From Haloimpatiens sp042688525 (GTDB lineage Bacteria; Bacillota; Clostridia; Clostridiales; Clostridiaceae): a stretch of 64,000 nt of DNA. Location of the stretch: assembly GCF_042688525.2 (NCBI RefSeq), contig NZ_JBHWAB010000001.1:248001-312000 (forward strand). Direction: 5' to 3'. The first letter of the stretch is position 1. The number at the start of each line of letters is the position of its first letter. This document shows, one piece after another, positions 1 through 8,163 of the stretch. The notes under the pieces are model-generated. The model was given only the letters and a program-made list of their open reading frames with translations, made no database searches and was not told the DNA's origin. Made by a program: the position numbers and the translations under genes.

Positions 1-166
1 TATTATAACCAATTTTCGCTGAATTTTTCATTTATATTTAAGTTGTAATAATAGTATTGAATTTGTTAAAATATTTTAAGGATATAGAGATTTTGTTTTA
101 AAATACTAATAAAGAGTTTTTATTAATAAGTAATTTCCAACAAGTTAGTGTAAGGTGGTGTACAAA

Positions 167-940
167 GTGAATGGAAAGGAAAAACCTATAGGTGTTTTTG
201 ATTCAGGTATTGGAGGATTAAGTGTATTAAAGCAGGCTGTAAAAGTACTTCCTAATGAAGATTTTATATATTTTGGAGATTCTAAGAATGCTCCTTATGG
301 TACGAAAAATTTAGATGAGTTAAAGAAATTAGTTAGTAATGTAGTAGAATTTTTAATTAGTAAGAAAGTTAAGGCTATATTGGTTGCATGTAATACTGCA
401 ACTAGCGCAACTGTAGATGATTTAAGAAAAAACTATGATATACCTATAATAGGAATAGAACCAGCTTTGAAACCTGCAGTAGAATTACATAGGGAAGGTA
501 AGATATTAGTAATGGCAACTCCGGTTACTTTATCAGAAAAGAAATTTAACATACTTATGGAAAAGTATAAAAAAGATGCAGACATTGTTCCATTTCCGTG
601 TGGAGGTCTTGCAGAACTCATAGAAAAAGGGGACTTGAAGTCAAAGGAGATTACAAAGTATCTTACTGAAAAATTAAAGGACTATAAATCAAGCAAAATA
701 GCTTCAATAGTGTTAGGATGTACACATTATCCTTTTATAAAAAGTCAAATTCATGAAATAGTTAATAAGGATATACCAATAATAGACGGAAGTTTAGGAA
801 CTTCAAAACAATTAAAAAGACAACTAATTAATTTAAATTTATTGAGTGAAAAACAAGAAAAAGGATATGTACATATATATAACTCACTTCAAGATCCGAA
901 AGTTAATGATTTAAGTTATAAACTTATGACAAACGTTTAA
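167..940 (+). CDS. murI: Glutamate racemase
   Basis: Makes D-glutamate from L-glutamate for peptidoglycan in the cytoplasm. The N-terminus carries the DSGIGG motif with Asp12. The two catalytic cysteines sit in ACNTAT (Cys75) and LGCTHYP (Cys185), as expected for the cofactor-independent Asp/Glu racemase family. The length of 257 residues is normal. The longest frame opens at a GTG at 155 that lies inside the ribosome binding site AAGGTGG (152-158), so the GTG at 167 is chosen. The gene stands alone and is followed by a clear terminator. The family call is secure; the exact start is inferred. Confidence 0.95.
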   Translation: MNGKEKPIGVFDSGIGGLSVLKQAVKVLPNEDFIYFGDSKNAPYGTKNLDELKKLVSNVVEFLISKKVKAILVACNTATSATVDDLRKNYDIPIIGIEPALKPAVELHREGKILVMATPVTLSEKKFNILMEKYKKDADIVPFPCGGLAELIEKGDLKSKEITKYLTEKLKDYKSSKIASIVLGCTHYPFIKSQIHEIVNKDIPIIDGSLGTSKQLKRQLINLNLLSEKQEKGYVHIYNSLQDPKVNDLSYKLMTNV

Positions 941-948
941 AAAACATT

Positions 949-985
949 AAAAAGTTGCTAATTTATAAATTAGTAACTTTTTTTA
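949..985 (+). terminator. Rho-independent terminator of murI
   Basis: The stem AAAGTTGCTAATTT pairs with AAATTAGTAACTTT and is followed by a run of T, just after the murI stop codon. Confidence 0.85.
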
Positions 986-1029
986 AAAATATGTTTGTTA
1001 AAAAAAATACAAAAAACATTGTTAAAGTG

Positions 1030-1058
1030 TTGACAATATATATTCTATTTGATATATT
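1030..1058 (+). promoter_or_regulatory. Sigma-A-type promoter for the STAS-like gene
   Basis: A perfect -35 TTGACA (1030-1035), a 17-bp spacer and the -10 TATATT (1053-1058) lie about 65 bp upstream of the next gene start. Confidence 0.7.
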
Positions 1059-1122
1059 ATAAGTAGAAGGAAAATGAAAGAAAATTTTGAAATTATAGAT
1101 ATATTAAATGGGGGTGTTTTTC

Positions 1123-1392
1123 ATGAAACAAATAAAAGTTAAAGACATTGTGGGAAACTACTGTAATCCTGAAGATGGCATTGTTGTTAGACAAGTAATA
1201 GAAAGTTGTTTAGATGATCAAATAGTATTAGATTTTGAAGACATTGAAAAAGTACCAACGACGTTTTTATGTACTTTATTTACTAATCTTATTAACAAAT
1301 TAGGAAGAGAGTATATTTTTTCAAAGATTAATGTTAAAAACCTATCAAATATAAGAAACTATAAGAGAGTAGTTTTAGGTACAACTTTTTAA
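1123..1392 (+). CDS. STAS-like domain protein (DUF4325 type)
   Basis: A small protein of 90 residues with a central segment (QIVLDFEDIEKVPTTFL) that resembles the beta-strand and helix of STAS-like DUF4325 proteins, which often regulate by protein-protein contact. No catalytic motif or membrane segment is seen. The ATG at 1123 follows the ribosome binding site GGGGGTG at 1111-1116; an in-frame ATG at 1108 lies upstream of that site and is less likely. It has its own promoter and appears monocistronic. Its partner is unknown, and the family call rests on pattern recognition. Confidence 0.65.
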   Translation: MKQIKVKDIVGNYCNPEDGIVVRQVIESCLDDQIVLDFEDIEKVPTTFLCTLFTNLINKLGREYIFSKINVKNLSNIRNYKRVVLGTTF

Positions 1393-1456
1393 GTTAGATA
1401 ATAATTAGACAAAAACATTTAAATTTAATATATTTTTAAATTATATTTGAGTATTT

Positions 1457-1492
1457 AAATGAGTGATCTATAATGATTGCTCATTTTTATTT
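1457..1492 (+). terminator. Terminator after the STAS-like gene
   Basis: AATGAGTGATC pairs imperfectly with GATTGCTCATT and is followed by TTTATTTTATATTTT. Confidence 0.65.
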
Positions 1493-1582
1493 TATATTTT
1501 TTGGACGAACTTTATTTTTGATAATGAATAAAATAGTATTATAAAAATCTTTTGAAAATAAAATGATAAATAAGGTGATAAA

Positions 1583-2029
1583 ATGAAGGGGTTCGTAATA
1601 GAAAAAAATGATGAGCATTATACAGAAAATTTGAGTTTACATCAAATAGATACTGAAATAAATAGAAAAAAAGAATTTAATAATGTCTCTATAATTAATC
1701 CAGTAAATAGTAACTGCATATGTATAATAAATAGTATAAACATAGGATGTGCTAATGATGAATTTAAAATATTAGTTGGAGAACAAGTGGATGAAAAATT
1801 AAATAAAGATAAGCAGGGAGCTTTTTATATTTTTTGTGACAAATTACATTTAATGAAAGATGAATTACTTCATATAAGTACTATACGAAAGTGTAATAAT
1901 AGTTCTATTGAAATATTAAAAAAGCAATTTATAATATTATTGCCAAAAGGATGTATTTATATAAAAACTGATAATCCTATTAAAAATATAAAGATAAGAA
2001 TGAATTGGGTTGAGGAAAAGATATATTAG
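1583..2029 (+). CDS. Protein of unknown function
   Basis: I do not recognise this 148-residue protein. It has no signal peptide or membrane helix. It is rich in Asn, Ile and Lys and has scattered cysteines (CICI, GCA, FCDK, RKCN, KGCI). The second half alternates hydrophobic and charged residues like a beta-rich fold. AAGGTGATAAA precedes the ATG, and a strong terminator follows the stop codon, so it looks like a real single-gene unit. Its composition matches the neighbours, giving no sign of recent transfer. A spore-coat or stress role would be a guess only. Confidence 0.6.
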   Translation: MKGFVIEKNDEHYTENLSLHQIDTEINRKKEFNNVSIINPVNSNCICIINSINIGCANDEFKILVGEQVDEKLNKDKQGAFYIFCDKLHLMKDELLHISTIRKCNNSSIEILKKQFIILLPKGCIYIKTDNPIKNIKIRMNWVEEKIY

Positions 2030-2035
2030 AACTGA

Positions 2036-2071
2036 AAACTACAGTAATTAATGAAATTACTGTAGTTTTTA
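2036..2071 (+). terminator. Rho-independent terminator
   Basis: The 12-bp perfect stem ACTACAGTAATT / AATTACTGTAGT with a short loop is followed by TTTTTATTTG. Confidence 0.85.
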
Positions 2072-2116
2072 TTTGTTAAATGGCTAATAATATAAAATAT
2101 GATATAATTTATATAA

Positions 2117-2331
2117 TTAAACTTTCACAGGTGAAAAATAGCCGCTACGGAAAATGATATCTTGCTTAGAAACCTTTCACTTCAGTAACAAGTTCTAAGC
2201 TTTACTCATGTTGAAAAAATAACTTTTTTCAAATTCGTAAAGCTAAGAACTTGTAAACTTTGTTCAAATGTTTCTTACGCAATATATCATTTCCCTCCGC
2301 TAAGCAGTATTTTTTTACTGTGAAAGTTGAG
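2117..2331. repeat. Foldback MITE-like element, copy 1 (about 215 bp)
   Basis: The element begins TTAAACTTTCACAG and ends CTGTGAAAGTTGAG. Its two halves pair over most of their length, including the internal arms AAGTTCTAAGCTTTAC and GTAAAGCTAAGAACTT. It is flanked by a perfect 8-bp direct repeat TTATATAA (2109-2116 and 2332-2339), which looks like a target-site duplication. This copy has the short hairpin tip. It fills the gap between the unknown gene and the cyclophilin gene. Confidence 0.8.
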
Positions 2332-2373
2332 TTATATAATAAAAATTAATATTGTAATAAAGGAGAGATAAAA

Positions 2374-2895
2374 ATGAAAAATCCAATAGTTACTATTAAA
2401 ATGGAAAATGGTGATGTAATAAAGGCAGAGTTATATCCAGATACTGCACCTAATACAGTGAAAAATTTTATAAGTTTAATAAATAAAGGATTCTATAATG
2501 GTATTTGTTTTCACAGAGTTATACCAGGATTTGTAATACAAGCAGGATGTCCTCAGGGAACAGGAGTAGGTGGTCCAGGATATTCAATAAAAGGTGAATT
2601 TGCTTCTAATGGATTTAAAAATGATTTAAAACATACTGAAGGAGTATTATCTATGGCAAGAACTATGCAGCCAAATTCTGCTGGTAGTCAATTTTTTATA
2701 ATGGTAGGAGCTGCTCCGCATTTAGATGGTCAATATGCAGGTTTTGGTAAAGTTGTAGAAGGCATAGAGGCAGCACAAAAAATCGTAAATGTTGAGAGAG
2801 ATTTCAGAGATAAACCAGTAGAAGAACAAGTTATGAAAGAAGTTACAGTTGAAACTTTTGGCATTGAATATGATGAACCAGAAAAAATATTATAG
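2374..2895 (+). CDS. Cyclophilin-type peptidyl-prolyl cis-trans isomerase
   Basis: Catalyses proline isomerisation during protein folding; with no signal peptide it should be cytoplasmic. The family signature is clear: FHRVIPGFVIQAGCPQGTG (around residues 48-66), then GSQFFIM and the FGKVVEG segment. The active-site Arg is in FHR. The length of 173 residues is usual for bacterial PpiB. AAGGAGAG precedes the ATG. The start lies 42 bp after foldback copy 1, so transcription may begin at or near the end of that element. Confidence 0.93.
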   Translation: MKNPIVTIKMENGDVIKAELYPDTAPNTVKNFISLINKGFYNGICFHRVIPGFVIQAGCPQGTGVGGPGYSIKGEFASNGFKNDLKHTEGVLSMARTMQPNSAGSQFFIMVGAAPHLDGQYAGFGKVVEGIEAAQKIVNVERDFRDKPVEEQVMKEVTVETFGIEYDEPEKIL

Positions 2896-2929
2896 GGTAT
2901 AGCTTAATTATTCAATAAAAGAGGGGAAG

Positions 2930-3313
2930 ATGAAAATTTTGAATAATAAGAAAATGATTCTTATTTATGGATTTGATGAAAATGAGAAACAATATGTAAG
3001 GGAATTATTAAGAAAACTAGGAGATATAAAGATTAAATTAGTAGAAGAAACTATGGCAAATATGAAGATAAAAGATATTATAGATGGTCTTATGATTAAA
3101 GTGTATGATAAGGAATTGCCAAATCAACAAGTAATCTTATTTAACAATTTAAATGATAAAGAGCTTGAAGGAATAGTATCTAAAATACAAAGTAGCGAAT
3201 TTATAAGTCCTATTTTGGCTGTAGTGACTAAAATATCAAAAGAGTGGACTTTTAAAAAATTAGTGCAGCATTTAATAGAAGAAAAACAATGGTTTAAAAA
3301 ACAAAAAAAGTAA
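2930..3313 (+). CDS. DUF3783 domain protein
   Basis: A 127-residue protein. The N-terminal part (MILIYGFDENEKQYVRELL) begins like a small nucleotide- or partner-binding alpha/beta domain. The C-terminal part (AVVTKISKEWTFKKLVQHL) matches what I remember of the DUF3783 family of Clostridia. Function is unknown. GAGGGGAAG directly precedes the ATG. It lies 34 bp after the cyclophilin gene and 33 bp before the XRE regulator, so these three are probably co-transcribed. Confidence 0.65.
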   Translation: MKILNNKKMILIYGFDENEKQYVRELLRKLGDIKIKLVEETMANMKIKDIIDGLMIKVYDKELPNQQVILFNNLNDKELEGIVSKIQSSEFISPILAVVTKISKEWTFKKLVQHLIEEKQWFKKQKK

Positions 3314-3346
3314 TTAAGTAGCATAAAGAGGAATGAGGGATGTAAA

Positions 3347-4018
3347 ATGAGTAGAGTGGGAGATAAAATAAAAACAATAAGAAATCAAAAAGGTATGAGT
3401 ACCAAGAAGTTTGCTAAAAAGTTGGGTGTTTCTGAAAAATTCATTAATGAAGTAGAAATGGGTAAGAAAATAATGAATGAATCTTTAATGGATAAAGCAT
3501 CTAAAGTTTTAGGCAGTGACTTAAATGACTTAACAATGTATCATGAGGAAAAAGAAGAAGAAAATATAATGAGTGAAAAATTTACTCCAAGTAAAAAAGT
3601 ACAACAGAAAACAGTGGATGTATGGAATGATGCTTTATCATCAATTTTAAAAGCTATACCAGTTTATGACTATAGTTTAAATAAAGTAATAGATAAAAGA
3701 AAACTTCCTGTAATATCAAATAAGATAGAGGGCTATGCTCAAGATAAAGTTTTGTTTATAGAAATACAGGATGATGATATGGTAGGTTTTAGAATATCTA
3801 AAGGAGATATTGCTTTTGGTCATAAAATAAAAGATTTACCAAATAACTCTATTTGTTTAGTTGAATATAATAATGAAAGAAAAATAAGACAAATAAAGAA
3901 ATTAGATAGTAATAAAGTATTATTAATTAGTAATAGAGGAAGTTTAATGACTGAAACAGCAGAAATAAAACGCATAAAGCCATTAGTTAAATTAGATAAA
4001 GTTGAGATTAAATTATAA
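3347..4018 (+). CDS. XRE-family regulator with a LexA/S24-like C-terminal domain
   Basis: The N-terminal HTH (residues about 5-62, IKTIRNQKGMSTKKFAKKLGVS) is the XRE type. After a charged linker, residues about 125-220 resemble the S24/LexA fold, with QDDDMVGFRISKGDIAFGH where active members have GDSM...GD. The catalytic Ser is replaced by Asp, so self-cleavage is unlikely and the domain probably only dimerises or senses. The gene ends with TAA at 4018 and foldback copy 2 begins at the next base. Its targets are unknown; it may control its own short operon. Confidence 0.75.
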   Translation: MSRVGDKIKTIRNQKGMSTKKFAKKLGVSEKFINEVEMGKKIMNESLMDKASKVLGSDLNDLTMYHEEKEEENIMSEKFTPSKKVQQKTVDVWNDALSSILKAIPVYDYSLNKVIDKRKLPVISNKIEGYAQDKVLFIEIQDDDMVGFRISKGDIAFGHKIKDLPNNSICLVEYNNERKIRQIKKLDSNKVLLISNRGSLMTETAEIKRIKPLVKLDKVEIKL

Positions 4019-4279
4019 TTAGACTTTCGCAGATGAAAAATAGCCGCTGCCGGAAATGATATATTGCTCTGAAACTTTTCACTTCAGTAACAAGTTCTAA
4101 GCTTTACTCATATTGAAAAAAGATTTTTTAATTAATATTCCGTAGGAATCAGTAATTAAAAAATGACTTTTTTCAAATTCGTAAAGCTAAGAACTTGTAA
4201 ACTTTGTTCAAATGTTTCTTACGCAATATATCATTTTCCTTCGCTGGACACTACTTTCTCCAGAATTCAAAGAAATTGA
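4019..4279. repeat. Foldback MITE-like element, copy 2 (decayed right end)
   Basis: The left end TTAGACTTTCGCAG directly follows the stop codon of the XRE gene. Internal arms and the long hairpin tip (ATTTTTTAATTA / TAATTAAAAAAT around ATTCCGTAGGAAT) are well kept. The right terminal repeat is degraded after TTCGCTGGACA (about 4240-4279), so the right boundary is approximate and no target duplication can be seen. Confidence 0.7.
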
Positions 4280-4351
4280 TGGAATTATTTTATTGAATTT
4301 TAAAAATTTACAATCATGGCAAATTCCTAAATTAAAAATCCATAATATTTT

Positions 4352-4398
4352 TGAGCCGCATACCTATGTTTGATTGGTGTGCGGTTATTTAATTTTTC
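4352..4398 (+). terminator. Terminator-like hairpin upstream of cspBA
   Basis: GCCGCATACC pairs with GGTGTGCGGT across a loop of about 13 bases and is followed by TATTTAATTTTT. It probably ends transcription from the XRE operon before the germination locus. Confidence 0.6.
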
Positions 4399-4413
4399 TT
4401 GACATAAAAAACA

Positions 4414-4473
4414 TTCCCTTTAAGTAGAGTTTAACAGGCATTTTTAAACCGTGTTTACTTAAAAGGGAGTACT
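4414..4473. other. Inverted repeat in the cspBA upstream region
   Basis: CCCTTTAAGTA pairs with TACTTAAAAGGG about 40 bp downstream. It lies in the non-coding 580-bp gap between the XRE gene and cspBA, which otherwise holds foldback copy 2 and a terminator. It could be an operator, an RNA structure or the remnant of an insertion. Confidence 0.35.
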
Positions 4474-4598
4474 TTAGAAATGCTGGATTTTTTAATGCTA
4501 AATTAGAAGCTTTTTTCTCATATAAAGTTTTAAACTCAATTATAAACAATATTTTTTTTCATACAATGTAGTATAGAACCAATAATGGTGGAGGTTAT

Positions 4599-7500
4599 AT
4601 TACGGAAAAAGTAGATGGGTTATTAAATTTAATTGTCAATGTTCCAAGCGGTATAAAAGCTAAACTTGCACAATTTTCCAATAATGATGAAATACTTAAG
4701 GGTAAGGTAGAATTAATAGTTTTGTTTGGGGATAGCTTAAAAGAGGTTAAGCAGAAGGTAGATGAAATAGGAGGTATATTTGAAAATTTAGGATTTGGTT
4801 TTGGAATTATTACTATAAATGTTCAAGATATTGATAAAGTAAGTAGTATTGAAGAAATTCAGTATATGGAATTACCTAAAACATTATATACTTCAAGTTT
4901 AGAAAGTAATAAAGCTATTTGTGCTAAAGAAGTATGGGATTTATACAATTTAACAGGAAAAAATACTTTAGTTGGATTTATTGATTCAGGGATAGATTAC
5001 CTTCACCCAGCTTTTAGGGACAAAAACGGTAATACTAGAATAGAATATATATATGATTTACCACAAGGAGGAAAAATATGGAATAAAAATGAGATTAATC
5101 AGGCTTTAAACTCTCCTAATCCTTATAGTATAGTTTCTCAAAGAGATTTGATAGGTCATGGAACGCATGTAGCAGGGATAGCTTGTGCTGGTGGAAATAT
5201 TGAAAAGCTGTATTATGGAGTTGCTTATGAATCAAGTATTGCAATGGTTAAAATGACAGGAGAAGGAAAGGTTAATTATGCTAAAAGCACTCAGCTTATG
5301 AGAGGAATAAAATTTTTATTAGACAAAAGTAAACAATTAAATCAACCATTAGTTATTAATTTAAGTTTTAGTACAAATGATGGAGCTCATAATGGTAATA
5401 GCTTGCTTGAAAAATATATTGAAACGGTATGCAGCTTAGAGAGAATAAGTTTTGTTGTAGCAGCAGGAAATGAAGGGGATAGAGCTCATCATGTTGGCGG
5501 AATTTTAAGAGAAAAACAAACAATAACAATAAATCTAGGAATAGATGAAAAAAATCTGATACTTCAATTTTATAAGGATTTTTTGAATGATATAAGAATT
5601 GATTTAAAGAATCCTTTAGGAATATCAACTGGAATTATATCTTTAAATCCTGGATATTATGAAGGAAGAGTAGGAAAGAATAGATATTTTATATACAACA
5701 GTGGAGCAAAACCTTTTGATATTAATGGAGAGATAATAATAAGTTTAGTATCAGAGGAAGAATTTTTAACAGCAGGACCTTGGGAAATAACAATTTACTC
5801 TAAAGGAGGAACTAGAGGAAGATATGATATATGGCTTCCTATTTCTGAAGGATTAAGTGAAGATACGAAATTTTTGAAACCAGATCCTTTTAATACTTTA
5901 GGAATACCGGCTACTGTAAACAATGTTATATCTGTAGGAAGTTACAACTATAAAACTAATACTGTGTCAAGTTTTTCTGGAAGAGGAAAAATAGGAGGAG
6001 AAAAACCGGATGTAATGGCACCAGGAGAAGGTATAGATTCATCAATACCTGGAGGATTATATGATAGATTATCAGGTACATCTATGGCAGCGCCACACGC
6101 TGCTGGTGCTGCAGCTCTTTTTATGGAATGGGGATTAGTAAAAAATAATGATCCATATATGTATGGTGACAGGTTAAAGTATTTTATGCTCAAAGGTGCA
6201 AAACGGGAAAGAACTGATGTTATATATCCAGGTCCAGTTTGGGGATATGGAGAATTATGTGTAAGAGGGGGATTAGATTTGGCAATTCAAAATAGATATA
6301 GAACTGTTAGACAAGAAAAATCAAGTTATATAGTGGAATATGAAGGGGATATTGAGAAGGTTTTTGCAAATATAGATTTTGGATATGTTGTTATTTTGGA
6401 TGAAAATTATGCAGTTGTATTTATAGATAGTGATAAGGCAGAAGATTTTTTTAATGAAACTAAACAAATAATCTATGTAGAAGAAACCACATTATACACA
6501 TTAAATCAAACGAGTCCAATAGATGCAGCGAATATATCTAATTTTCATGATAATCCTTTTTTTACTTTAAGAGGTCAAGGAGTATTGGTTGGAGTAGTAG
6601 ATACTGGTATAGATTATTTAAATAAGGAATTTATGTATGAAGATGATACTACAAGAATAGTAAGTATATGGGATCAAAGTACAAAAGGTACAAATGGTTT
6701 GGGTATATTTGGATTTGGAATAGAGTATTCAAGAGCACAAATAAACAAAGCTATTGAAGCTAATAAAAAGGGGGAAGACCCATATTCTATAGTAAATAGT
6801 AAGGATGATATAGGTCATGGAACAAGTATGGCAGGTATAATAGGAGCTAGAGGAATAAATCCAGAGATTATTGGAGCAGCTCCAGATTGTGAATTTGCTG
6901 TAGTAAAACTAAAAAAAGAAGAGATTGATGTTCCAACAAATATATCAGACATAGAGGGAAGAGTTCCTCCTATATATTGTAGTACAGAAATTATTTTAGG
7001 AGTTAAATATTTATATAATTTAGCTAAAAAGTTAAATAAACCATTAGTAATATATGTACCATTGGGTACAAACAAAGGTGCACATGATGGTACTGCTATA
7101 TTAGAAAGATATATAGATGAAATTTCAAAAGCAAGAGGAATAGTAGTGGTTACCGGTTGCGGCAATCAAGGGGCTTCGGATACACATGCTTCAGGAGTAA
7201 TAGAAAAGACAGGAGATGAAAAAACAATAGAATTAAAAGTAGACAATCTTCAAACAAATTTGAGTTTTGAAATTTGGTGTCATAAACCAGATAAAGTATC
7301 TTTAGGTATAATATCTCCTTCTGGAGAAGTTATAGATAAAATTCCTGCAAAGCTTCAAGAAACAGAAATAGTTAAACTTATATATGAAGGAAGTACTATA
7401 TCTATTCAATATTTAATTCCAGAGGAGATAACGGGAGATGAACTTATAAAGATAGATATAACAAATATAAGAGGAGGAGTGTGGAAGTTTAAACTAATAG

Positions 7501-8081
7501 GAGATTATATAGTTAATGGAAGATATGATTCTTGGCTTCCACAGAGAGAATTATTAAAAGAAGGTACAAAGTTCTTAATGCCATCCCAAAATGTTACTTT
7601 AACTATACCATCAACAAGCGAAAGAGCAATATCTACAGCATTTTATAATCAAAGTACAAATGTTGTAGTAAGTAAGTCAGGAAGAGGGTTTACTAGAGAT
7701 TTTAGAATAAAGCCAGATATTGCAGCAGGAGGAATAAATGTACTTACAACTGCAGTTGGAGGGGGAACTACAGTTGTAAATGGAAGTAGTGCAGCAACAG
7801 CAGTTGCAGCAGGAGCAGTGGCATTACTGTTAGAATGGGGAATAATAAAGAATAATGATCCTACTATGTATTCAAATAAAGTAAAAACCTATTTAATAAG
7901 AGGTGCAAGACAAAGAGAAGGGGATAATTACCCTAATAGGAATTGGGGATATGGAATGTTGGACTTAGAAGGAGTTTTTAGAGAAATTAGAAGTAGAAGA
8001 TGTAATGATATAATGTATGATAATGAAGTTTATGTAAGTATTCCTAAACAAATAACTAGAATAATAGAGTATTATAAATAA
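4599..8081 (+). CDS. cspBA: CspBA-like double subtilisin protease (spore germination)
   Basis: Csp proteases process pro-SleC to start cortex hydrolysis in germinating clostridial spores. This protein of about 1,160 residues fuses two S8 subtilase units. The first has Asp129 (DSGID), His187 (GHGTHVAG) and Ser495 (GTSMAAPHA). The second has Asp668 (DTGID), His740 (GHGTSMAG) and Ser1064 (GSSAATA). The oxyanion Asn is also kept in both (AAGNEG, GCGNQG), so both may be active, unlike the fused CspBA of Clostridioides difficile, whose CspA half is dead. The ribosome binding site GGTGGAGG (4587-4594) is followed by in-frame coding, but the first usual start is a TTG at 4722. I place the start at ATT 4599 (ACG 4602 is the alternative). 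Two SleC genes follow. Confidence 0.85.
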   Translation: MTEKVDGLLNLIVNVPSGIKAKLAQFSNNDEILKGKVELIVLFGDSLKEVKQKVDEIGGIFENLGFGFGIITINVQDIDKVSSIEEIQYMELPKTLYTSSLESNKAICAKEVWDLYNLTGKNTLVGFIDSGIDYLHPAFRDKNGNTRIEYIYDLPQGGKIWNKNEINQALNSPNPYSIVSQRDLIGHGTHVAGIACAGGNIEKLYYGVAYESSIAMVKMTGEGKVNYAKSTQLMRGIKFLLDKSKQLNQPLVINLSFSTNDGAHNGNSLLEKYIETVCSLERISFVVAAGNEGDRAHHVGGILREKQTITINLGIDEKNLILQFYKDFLNDIRIDLKNPLGISTGIISLNPGYYEGRVGKNRYFIYNSGAKPFDINGEIIISLVSEEEFLTAGPWEITIYSKGGTRGRYDIWLPISEGLSEDTKFLKPDPFNTLGIPATVNNVISVGSYNYKTNTVSSFSGRGKIGGEKPDVMAPGEGIDSSIPGGLYDRLSGTSMAAPHAAGAAALFMEWGLVKNNDPYMYGDRLKYFMLKGAKRERTDVIYPGPVWGYGELCVRGGLDLAIQNRYRTVRQEKSSYIVEYEGDIEKVFANIDFGYVVILDENYAVVFIDSDKAEDFFNETKQIIYVEETTLYTLNQTSPIDAANISNFHDNPFFTLRGQGVLVGVVDTGIDYLNKEFMYEDDTTRIVSIWDQSTKGTNGLGIFGFGIEYSRAQINKAIEANKKGEDPYSIVNSKDDIGHGTSMAGIIGARGINPEIIGAAPDCEFAVVKLKKEEIDVPTNISDIEGRVPPIYCSTEIILGVKYLYNLAKKLNKPLVIYVPLGTNKGAHDGTAILERYIDEISKARGIVVVTGCGNQGASDTHASGVIEKTGDEKTIELKVDNLQTNLSFEIWCHKPDKVSLGIISPSGEVIDKIPAKLQETEIVKLIYEGSTISIQYLIPEEITGDELIKIDITNIRGGVWKFKLIGDYIVNGRYDSWLPQRELLKEGTKFLMPSQNVTLTIPSTSERAISTAFYNQSTNVVVSKSGRGFTRDFRIKPDIAAGGINVLTTAVGGGTTVVNGSSAATAVAAGAVALLLEWGIIKNNDPTMYSNKVKTYLIRGARQREGDNYPNRNWGYGMLDLEGVFREIRSRRCNDIMYDNEVYVSIPKQITRIIEYYK

Positions 8082-8163
8082 TTAAAATTTCATTTATTAA
8101 TCAATTTTTAAGTGTATATTCCATATTATAATAAATAGTAGAATAATTTTTAGGAGTATATAT

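Noticed and set aside
2117..2331. Foldback elements as conserved non-coding RNA genes
   Set aside because: Direct repeats at the edges, deletion forms and insertion in a coding end fit mobile elements better, although RNA function cannot be excluded.
4572..8081. cspBA as a pseudogene because it lacks a normal start codon
   Set aside because: The frame is intact for over 1,100 codons, both catalytic triads are kept and a good ribosome binding site is in place, so a non-standard start is more likely.
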